Assembly: GCA_024639415.1 (NCBI GenBank)
Contig: JAHEIK010000064.1
Coordinates: 1 to 13,022, forward strand
Length of the DNA: 13,022 bases
Direction: 5' to 3'
DNA from: Planctomycetota bacterium
GTDB taxonomy: Bacteria; Planctomycetota; PLA2; JAEUHO01
A program made the translations under genes and the position numbers. The stretch's first letter is position 1. Each line of letters begins with the position of its first letter. Shown here one piece after another: positions 7,420 through 13,022 of this stretch. The notes below the pieces were generated by a model. It saw only the letters and a list, made by a program, of their open reading frames with translations. It made no database searches and had not been told where the DNA came from.

Positions 7420-8481
7420 CTAGAGCAGCGACTTGATCTTGGCGGCGACCTCTTCGGGCGACGGCACGACGCCGCCGGCCTCGCCCAGGAACTCGTGGCG
7501 ACGGGAGCCGTCGGCGCACAGGCGCACGTCGTCGATCATCTGCCCCATGCTCATCTCGACGGTGAGCACGGGCGCATCGGGCGCCAGGGCGTCCATCGTC
7601 GCGCGTCCGGCCTTGTAGGGCCAGGGCTTGAGCGTGATGGGACGGAACAGCGCGACCTTCACGCCCTCGCTCTGGAGGTCGTCGATCGCGCTCTTGACGA
7701 TGCGCGCCATCGTGCCGAAGGCGACGACGAGGATGTCCGCGCCCTCGTGCTCGCCGTAGACCTCGTGCCGGGTCTCCTTCTCGGCGATCAGGTCGTACTT
7801 CGCCTTGAGCTTCTTGTTGTGCTCATTGAGGTCCTCGGGCGAGAGGTAGAGCGAGTTGACGATGCGCCGCTCGCGACCCTCGCAACCCGTCAGGGCCCAC
7901 TCGTTCTCGGCCATCGGCTCGCCGGCGCCCTCGGTCGGGAACTCCACCGGCTCCATCATCTGCCCGATCATGCCGTCCGCGCACACCATGACCGGGTTGC
8001 GGTAGCGCTCGGACAAATCGAACGCGAGCATCATGAGATCCACGGCCTCCTGCACGGACGCCGGCGCCAGCACGATCAGCTGGTAGTCGCCGTGGCCGTG
8101 GCCGCGCGTGGCCTGGTGGTAGTCGCTCTGCGCGGGCAGGATGCCGCCCAGGCCGGGACCGGCGCGCATGATGTTGATCAGCACGCAGGGCAACTCGCAC
8201 GCGGCGATGTAGCTGAGCCCCTCGGCCATCAAGCTGATGCCCGGCGAGGACGACGACGTGAGGCACTTCACGCCCGTGCCCGCCGCGCCGTAGATCATGT
8301 TGATCGAGGCGATCTCGCTCTCGGCCTGCACGAACACGCCCCCCACCTCCGGCAGGCGCTTCACGAGGTACTCGGGCACCTCGGTCTGCGGCGTGATCGG
8401 GTAGCCGAAGAAGTGCACGCAACCGGCGCGGATCGCGGCCTCGCCCAGCGCCTCGTTGCCCTTCATCAAGACCTTGGTCAT
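7420..8481 (-). CDS. vorB: 2-oxoacid:ferredoxin oxidoreductase alpha subunit, VorB/KorA class
   Basis: This is the catalytic alpha subunit of a CoA-dependent 2-oxoacid:ferredoxin oxidoreductase, which decarboxylates a 2-oxoacid to acyl-CoA and reduces ferredoxin in the cytoplasm. The 353-residue protein shows MKGNEALGEAAIRAG at the N-terminus, GYPITPQ (26-32), QAESEIASINMIYGAAGTG (52-70), SSSSPGISLM (77-85), and GPGLGG with PAQSDYHQATRGHGHGDY. These match the bacterial VorB group, annotated as acting on 3-methyl-2-oxobutanoate; substrate choice among branched-chain 2-oxoacids, 2-oxoglutarate or others cannot be settled from sequence alone. The C-terminal third (DILVVAFGTMARIVKSAI...) is the transketolase-C-like domain. 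AGGAG lies 8 nt before the ATG. The start overlaps the gamma gene stop by 4 nt (ATGA). It is the last gene of the operon. Confidence 0.9.
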   Translation of the reverse strand: MTKVLMKGNEALGEAAIRAGCVHFFGYPITPQTEVPEYLVKRLPEVGGVFVQAESEIASINMIYGAAGTGVKCLTSSSSPGISLMAEGLSYIAACELPCVLINIMRAGPGLGGILPAQSDYHQATRGHGHGDYQLIVLAPASVQEAVDLMMLAFDLSERYRNPVMVCADGMIGQMMEPVEFPTEGAGEPMAENEWALTGCEGRERRIVNSLYLSPEDLNEHNKKLKAKYDLIAEKETRHEVYGEHEGADILVVAFGTMARIVKSAIDDLQSEGVKVALFRPITLKPWPYKAGRATMDALAPDAPVLTVEMSMGQMIDDVRLCADGSRRHEFLGEAGGVVPSPEEVAAKIKSLL

Positions 8482-9056
8482 GCGTCCTGCTCCTGGGGCG
8501 CCGCGTTCTCGGCGTCGACACGCCCGGCGTCCAGACCGGCACGGAAGGCGGCGACGTTCGCGGGAACGTGCCGGGCCTTCGGGCCGGTGAACTCAGCTGC
8601 GATCTCACCCTCGACGGTCTCGGGGGCGACGACTCCGCTGGCGGCCACGTAGGCCCCCAGCATCACGAAGTTGGCTGCGCGCTCGGTCCCCGCCAGGGAG
8701 GCCACGTTGCGGGCGTCGACCTTGATCACCCTGCAGTCCTCGCGCTTGGGGTCGCGGTGGACCAGCGAGGAGTTGACGACGATCAGGCCGCCTGCGCCGA
8801 CGGTCGGCGCGAACTTCTCGAGCGACGGCAGGTTCATCACCAGCAGCGACGTCGGCGTAGTGATCAGCGGCGAGGCGATGGGCCGGTCCGCGATGCAGAC
8901 CGTCACGTTCGCCGTCCCCCCGCGCATCTCCGGGCCGTAGGAGGGCAGCCAGCTGACCTCCTTGCCCTCCGCCATCGCGGCATGGGCGAGAATCTTGCCC
9001 GCGAGCAGCATGCCCTGGCCGCCGAAGCCGGCCATCAGGACGTTGGTTGCCTCCAT
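8478..9056 (-). CDS. 2-oxoacid:ferredoxin oxidoreductase gamma subunit
   Basis: This is the POR/KOR gamma domain that completes the oxidoreductase core. The 192-residue protein begins ATNVLMAGFGGQGMLLAGKI, the glycine-rich start of the family, followed by SWLPSYGPEMRGGTANVTV, its characteristic central motif. The C-terminal 20 or so residues are Ala/Glu-rich and poorly conserved in appearance. I chose the ATG at 9056 because GGGAG lies 7 nt upstream; a GTG directly before it (9059) would leave only 4 nt. It lies 16 nt after the beta-subunit gene and its stop overlaps the vorB start by 4 nt, so the three subunits are made together. The order beta-gamma-alpha places the alpha subunit last. Confidence 0.9.
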   Translation of the reverse strand: MEATNVLMAGFGGQGMLLAGKILAHAAMAEGKEVSWLPSYGPEMRGGTANVTVCIADRPIASPLITTPTSLLVMNLPSLEKFAPTVGAGGLIVVNSSLVHRDPKREDCRVIKVDARNVASLAGTERAANFVMLGAYVAASGVVAPETVEGEIAAEFTGPKARHVPANVAAFRAGLDAGRVDAENAAPQEQDA

Positions 9057-9072
9057 CACGGCTCTCCCTGGT

Positions 9073-10030
<958 letters not shown>

Positions 10031-10050
<20 letters not shown>

Positions 10051-10861
10051 CGACTTCTCCTCGCGAGTCCTGGGCGCGAAGGCGCGGCGGCACGCCGATG
10101 GGGCGCGGCGCCGGCTTCCGGTCACGGTTGCAACCCCCGTGCCCATCCGACTGCCCCGGGATCCAGGGCGGCAACATTCGACGGTCCAGTTCCAGGACCG
10201 GTGCGGTGATCTCGGCCAGCGCCGGATCGGCCGCCAGTTCGTTCCGGATGCCGACCGCCCGGACGGGCAGCCCGCTCTCCTTGGCGACCTGCTCGACGAG
10301 CCTCCAGCCGCCCAGAACGGTCTCGACCTCGGTCTCGTCGATCAGGTGGGTATTGCCCACCAGGCCCGTCACGCGCAGCCGGGAAGCTGCCTCGAGCTCG
10401 GCCCGGATGGCGTGGCAGCCCGCCGGATTCGCCGTGAACGGGCGGCTGCCGTTGACCACCTGCCACAGCTCGTAGGCGCCCTCGTGCAGGTTGGGTCGGA
10501 AGGAGCCGAGCACCCTGGCTCCGACCTCATCCCCGCCCACGTCGAGCAGGGAGATCGTGTCGGGCTCGGGCTGCAGGAGGCCGACCACCTCGGGCAACAC
10601 GATGGGCAGATCCGCGCCCGCCAGCTTGCCCGGGGGCACCACGACATGCACGCCGTGGCCCTCCATCACGCGCTGCTGTTCGCGGCTGCGGAAGTACGGG
10701 TTGACCAGGTCGAGATCGGCCAGCTTGACGCGCAAGCCCGCTCTCGCCCACCGGATCGCCAGGTTGACGGCGACCTCTGTCTTGCCCGAGCCGTACGCGC
10801 CCACCAAGATGACGAGTTGCTCACCGGGAGCGCGGATGGGCTGGGGCGCGGCGGGGCTCAC
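10031..10861 (-). CDS. P-loop ATPase of ParA/MinD/CobQ-like type, function unknown, encoded with the oxidoreductase
   Basis: This 276-residue cytoplasmic protein has Walker A GAYGSGKTE (21-29) after a beta strand (QLVILV), the segment KLADLDLVNPYFRSRE (about 46-61) in the place of a ParA-type second motif, and LLDVGGDEVGARVLG (about 105-119) in the place of Walker B/switch II. The P-loop lacks the KGGxGKT signature lysine of true ParA/MinD. I recognise it only as a P-loop ATPase sometimes seen next to 2-oxoacid:ferredoxin oxidoreductases; a role in cofactor or cluster loading, or in control, is inference. The core seems to end near LPPW (residue 233); the last 40 or so residues are Arg/Pro/Gly-rich and run over the beta-gene leader. 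The GTG start has no good Shine-Dalgarno but has a TAGAAT hexamer 6 nt upstream. Confidence 0.8.
10057..10062 (-). promoter_or_regulatory. Ribosome binding site of the fused beta/delta subunit gene
   Basis: GAGGAG on the minus strand, 6 nt before the ATG at 10050, located inside the 3' end of the ATPase gene. It fixes the start of the oxidoreductase subunit and shows that the ATPase 3' end doubles as its leader. Confidence 0.85.
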
Positions 10862-10942
10862 GCGTCCATTCTAGGTCGCCACGACCCGGGTCCGGCGGGA
10901 GAGCGGAGCGCTCCTCACGCGGAGGCCGATTAGCATCGGAGC
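10862..10942. promoter_or_regulatory. Divergent promoter region of the oxidoreductase operon and the beta-helix gene
   Basis: Only 81 nt separate two divergent starts, so both promoters must be here or overlap coding sequence. It contains two 10-bp perfect palindromes, GACCCGGGTC (10883-10892) and GGAGCGCTCC (10905-10914). They may be operators, but short GC palindromes are common at this composition. Confidence 0.5.
10868..10873 (-). promoter_or_regulatory. Possible -10 element giving a leaderless transcript of the oxidoreductase operon
   Basis: TAGAAT on the minus strand ends 6 nt before the GTG at 10861, so transcription would begin at or next to the start codon. This fits the missing Shine-Dalgarno. 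No good -35 hexamer is visible at 17-18 nt, so the call is weak. Confidence 0.3.
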
Positions 10943-12130
10943 ATGCCGCTCCGCCTCCTGCTCGCCGTCCTCCTGCTGGCCGTGCTGACGCTGACGAGCG
11001 GCCTCCCGGCGGCCGTGGCGGCGCCCCGGGTGGTGCAAGTGAAGGACCGGGCCGGGCTGCAGCGCGCCTTGGAGCAGGCCAAGCCCGGGACGCAAATCCT
11101 GGTCGCACCCGGCACGTACGCGGGGGGCCTGCGCGCCGTCGGCCTCAAGGGCACGGGGAAGCAGCGCATCCGGATCGCGGGGGCCGATCCGCAGAAGCCC
11201 CCAGTCATCCGTGGCGGCACCTCCGGCCTGCACCTCACGGATCCCGTCTGCGTGGACTTGCGTGATCTGGTGTTCGAGGGCGCTACGGGCAACGGGCTGA
11301 ACATCGATGACGGCGGCACGTACGAGACCCGCGCCGAGAGGCTGACGCTGGCTCGCATCACGGTGCGCGACGTCGGGCCAAACGGCAACCGCGACGGCAT
11401 CAAGCTCTCGGGTGTGGATCGCATGATGATCCGTGACTGCCACATCGAGCGCTGGGGTGCGGGCGGCTCCGCGATCGACATGGTGGGCTGTCACGACGTG
11501 CGCATTACCGGATGCCGCATCGGTCCGGCGCGCGGCGACGGCAGCAGCGGCGTCCAGGCCAAGGGCGGCAGCCGTACCATCACCGTCGATCACTGCACCT
11601 TCACGGACGCCGGGGGGCGCGCGGTCAACGCGGGCGGTAGCACGGGCCTGGCGTACTTCCGGCCGGCCGACGCGTCGTACGAAGCCAGCCGCGTTGTCAT
11701 CGACAACTGCACCTTCTCCGGCGGGCAGGCTCCTATCGCGTTCGTGGGCTGCGACGTCGCTACGGTCACGAACAACGTCATCTACCGCCCACGGCGCTGG
11801 GTGCTGCGTATCCTGCAGGAGTCACGCGACAAGCGCTTCGTGCCGTGTCGTTACGGGGTCTTCGAGAACAACCTCGTCGTCTTCCGCAGCAACGAACTGA
11901 GATCGGTCGTCAACATCGGTACGGGCACCCAGGCGCAGACCTTCCGCTTCGCAGGCAACGCCTGGCTCTGCGAGGACGCGCCGGCCACGACGAAGGCGCG
12001 TGTGAAGCTGCCGACGACCGAGAAGAGCGGCGTCTACGGCAAGGACCCAAAGCTGAAGGACCCGGAGAAGGGCGACTTCACCTTCCCTCGCAAGGGCCCC
12101 TTCCGCGACGTCGGCCCCAGGAAGCCGTAG
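10943..12130 (+). CDS. Exported right-handed parallel beta-helix protein (polysaccharide lyase-like)
   Basis: The 395-residue product has a Sec signal peptide (MPLR, a Leu/Ala/Val core, likely cut after AVA at residue 26). The N-terminal cap VKDRAGLQRALEQAKPGTQILVAPGTY, followed by RIRIAGADPQKPPVIRGG, is the usual beginning of pectate-lyase or chondroitinase-B-like beta-helices. About eight helix turns follow, each with the pattern V-x-I-x-D/N-C/N-x-F/I, for example DRMMIRDCHIERWG, HDVRITGCRIG, RTITVDHCTFTDAG, SRVVIDNCTFSGG and ATVTNNVIYRP. It probably binds or cuts a polysaccharide outside the cytoplasm; the fold does not fix activity and I cannot assign catalytic residues. An in-frame TAG at 10931 excludes an earlier start; the Shine-Dalgarno is weak. 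The last codons and stop lie in an inverted repeat (12124-12136), and a relic of its 3' end follows downstream. Confidence 0.85.
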   Translation: MPLRLLLAVLLLAVLTLTSGLPAAVAAPRVVQVKDRAGLQRALEQAKPGTQILVAPGTYAGGLRAVGLKGTGKQRIRIAGADPQKPPVIRGGTSGLHLTDPVCVDLRDLVFEGATGNGLNIDDGGTYETRAERLTLARITVRDVGPNGNRDGIKLSGVDRMMIRDCHIERWGAGGSAIDMVGCHDVRITGCRIGPARGDGSSGVQAKGGSRTITVDHCTFTDAGGRAVNAGGSTGLAYFRPADASYEASRVVIDNCTFSGGQAPIAFVGCDVATVTNNVIYRPRRWVLRILQESRDKRFVPCRYGVFENNLVVFRSNELRSVVNIGTGTQAQTFRFAGNAWLCEDAPATTKARVKLPTTEKSGVYGKDPKLKDPEKGDFTFPRKGPFRDVGPRKP

Positions 12131-12251
12131 GGGCGACCTGAGGTCCCGCAGGGACCGGAATGGTCGCCCGTCTTCGTCCACGCCCACGACGACGCACGGG
12201 CCGGGCGAAGACTCGCCTTCGCCGGGCTCAGGCTCCCATCGCCCCTACGGC
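12124..12251. repeat. 128-nt structured element bounded by a perfect 13-bp inverted repeat
   Basis: GCCGTAGGGGCGA (12124-12136) and its exact complement (12239-12251) enclose a 102-nt segment rich in secondary structure: the nested hairpin at 12131-12169 and a 7-bp stem GGCGAAG/CTTCGCC (12204-12223). The left arm contains the stop codon of the beta-helix gene. It may be a small non-coding mobile or REP-like element, a compound terminator, or an RNA structure. No target-site duplication is evident. Confidence 0.6.
12131..12169 (+). terminator. Nested hairpin just after the beta-helix gene, candidate terminator
   Basis: GGGCGACC (12131-12138) pairs with GGTCGCCC (12162-12169), and inside it GGTCCC pairs with GGGACC across a GCA loop (12142-12156). 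It begins at the first base after the stop codon. Only a weak T/C run follows (GTCTTCG), so termination is likely from position and stem strength rather than from a T-tract. Confidence 0.6.
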
Positions 12252-12344
12252 AACGGCACGCGGCGACCGGATCCAGACGCCGGTGTCCTCACGGTGCTGC
12301 GCAAGGGTCCGCTGGCGAAGGTCGGCCCGCGACCGCGCAAGCCC
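12246..12344 (+). pseudogene. Relic of the 3' end of a second beta-helix gene
   Basis: Reading from TAC at 12246 gives a 33-residue stretch ending in RKGPLAKVGPRPRKP. It aligns with the last 31 residues of the intact beta-helix protein (365-395, ending RKGPFRDVGPRKP), including the shared YG start, the DP and G-x-x-T spacing and the final KP. About 16 of 31 positions are identical by eye. No start codon, body or stop at the matching place remains; the frame continues past KP into unrelated sequence. It is best read as the tail of a decayed tandem duplicate. Confidence 0.6.
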
Positions 12345-12421
12345 TGCTCCTCGGCTCTGCGCGATCGGCATGCCACCTGCACAGTGCATGCGGACGTCCC
12401 GGACCGGCGCTCGCAGAGACC

Positions 12422-13022
12422 ATGCAAGATCCCGCCCTGACCCTGGTCGTGATCGGGGGCTTCATGCTCCTCGGTCTGCTCACCGACCTTCTCGGCCGGC
12501 ACACGCCGCTGCCGCGCGTCACTCTCCTGCTGCTCCTGGGTGTGCTGATCGGACCGGCAGGGTTCGACGTGCTCCCCCCCCACAGCGCGACATGGTTTCC
12601 GGTCGCGGCCGACATGGCCCTGGTCATGGTGGGGTTCCTGCTGGGCGGTTCGCTGACGCGGGCGTCCCTGGTGAGCCACGGTCGTGACGTGCTCTGGATG
12701 AGTGTCGTGCTCGTGGTCTCGACGGCGGCGCTCGTAGCACTCGGACTCACGGCGCTCGGAGTTCCGGTGGCGCTGGCGCTCGTGCTGGGCGGCATCGCAA
12801 CGGCCACGGATCCGGCGGCCACACTGGACGTCGTCGGCGAGTCGCGCGCACGCGGCCCCTTCACCACGGTGTTGCGGGGCATCGTGGCGGTCGACGACGC
12901 CTGGGGCCTCATCCTGTTCAGCCTGCTTCTGTGCGGTGCCGGCGCGTTGCACGGCAACGGCGACTGGTCACTGCTCCTGGATGCCGCGTGGGAAATGGGC
13001 GGGGCACTGCTGCTGGGTGTCG
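12422..13022 (+). CDS. Na+/H+ (cation/proton) antiporter, partial, C-terminus beyond the right edge
   Basis: My translation from the ATG at 12422 gives 200 codons open to the edge. The protein is almost entirely hydrophobic, with about six transmembrane segments in view, beginning LTLVVIGGFMLLGLLTDLLG. Two family marks are visible: ATATDPAAT (126-134), the unwound-helix motif of the Na+/H+ exchanger fold, and VAVDDAWGLI (155-164), whose paired aspartates (158-159) are the ion-binding pair of the CPA2-type group. It should exchange Na+ or K+ for protons across the inner membrane for pH or salt balance. A weak GAGA lies just upstream, and an in-frame alternative ATG (codon 15) falls inside the first helix. 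I could not tell whether a C-terminal TrkA-N or cytoplasmic domain follows. Confidence 0.88.
   Translation, partial: MQDPALTLVVIGGFMLLGLLTDLLGRHTPLPRVTLLLLLGVLIGPAGFDVLPPHSATWFPVAADMALVMVGFLLGGSLTRASLVSHGRDVLWMSVVLVVSTAALVALGLTALGVPVALALVLGGIATATDPAATLDVVGESRARGPFTTVLRGIVAVDDAWGLILFSLLLCGAGALHGNGDWSLLLDAAWEMGGALLLGV

Noticed and set aside
7252..8652. Plus-strand reading frame of 466 codons opposite vorB
   Set aside because: It is the complement of a gene with strong family motifs; its translation is His/Arg/Asp-rich with no recognisable domain.
10051..10146. Upstream extension of the fused beta/delta subunit to 10146
   Set aside because: The added 32 residues are Arg-rich and lie in the ATPase gene; the ATG at 10050 has GAGGAG 6 nt upstream.
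12245..12957. Overlapping minus-strand frames (235 and 222 codons) at the right end
   Set aside because: They are antisense to the antiporter, whose ATDPA and VDD motifs are clear on the plus strand.

Overview
The window is high-GC, densely coded bacterial chromosome, most likely from Planctomycetota or a close PVC-superphylum relative. This rests on gene content only: a large exported SASA-esterase/PDZ-like/DUF6288-type/HEAT protein and an exported parallel beta-helix protein, both common in planctomycetes. There is no rRNA or other phylogenetic marker. I see no tRNA, rRNA, CRISPR array, insertion sequence or phage gene.

Layout. (1) 1-3150, minus strand: a pst phosphate ABC-transport operon, pstS-pstC-pstA-pstB, with overlapping reading frames; pstB runs off the left edge. 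(2) 3151-3566: a divergent control region with a 12-bp tandem repeat built on GGTACC and a 12-bp palindrome. (3) 3567-7139, plus strand: a 1190-residue exported protein. (4) 7140-7419: a convergent gap with two strong palindromes. (5) 7420-10861, minus strand: a four-gene operon coding for an uncharacterised P-loop ATPase and a 2-oxoacid:ferredoxin oxidoreductase of the VorB/KorA class, whose ferredoxin (delta) module is fused to the TPP (beta) subunit. (6) 10943-12130, plus strand: an exported parallel beta-helix protein. (7) 12131-12421: a structured gap with nested hairpins, a 13-bp inverted repeat and a decayed second copy of the beta-helix gene's 3' end. (8) 12422-13022, plus strand: the first 200 codons of a Na+/H+ (cation/proton) antiporter, cut by the right edge.

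How the genes work together. PstSCAB is a complete high-affinity phosphate importer apart from the missing end of PstB; no phoU or phoBR is visible. The oxidoreductase operon would oxidatively decarboxylate a branched-chain or other 2-oxoacid to its acyl-CoA and reduce ferredoxin. The two exported proteins look like polysaccharide-related surface or periplasmic proteins, but their substrates cannot be read from the sequence.

No defence system or obviously new machine is present. The best candidates for something undescribed are the four-module exported protein, the ATPase locked by a 20-nt overlap to the oxidoreductase, and the structured element plus gene relic at 12124-12344.
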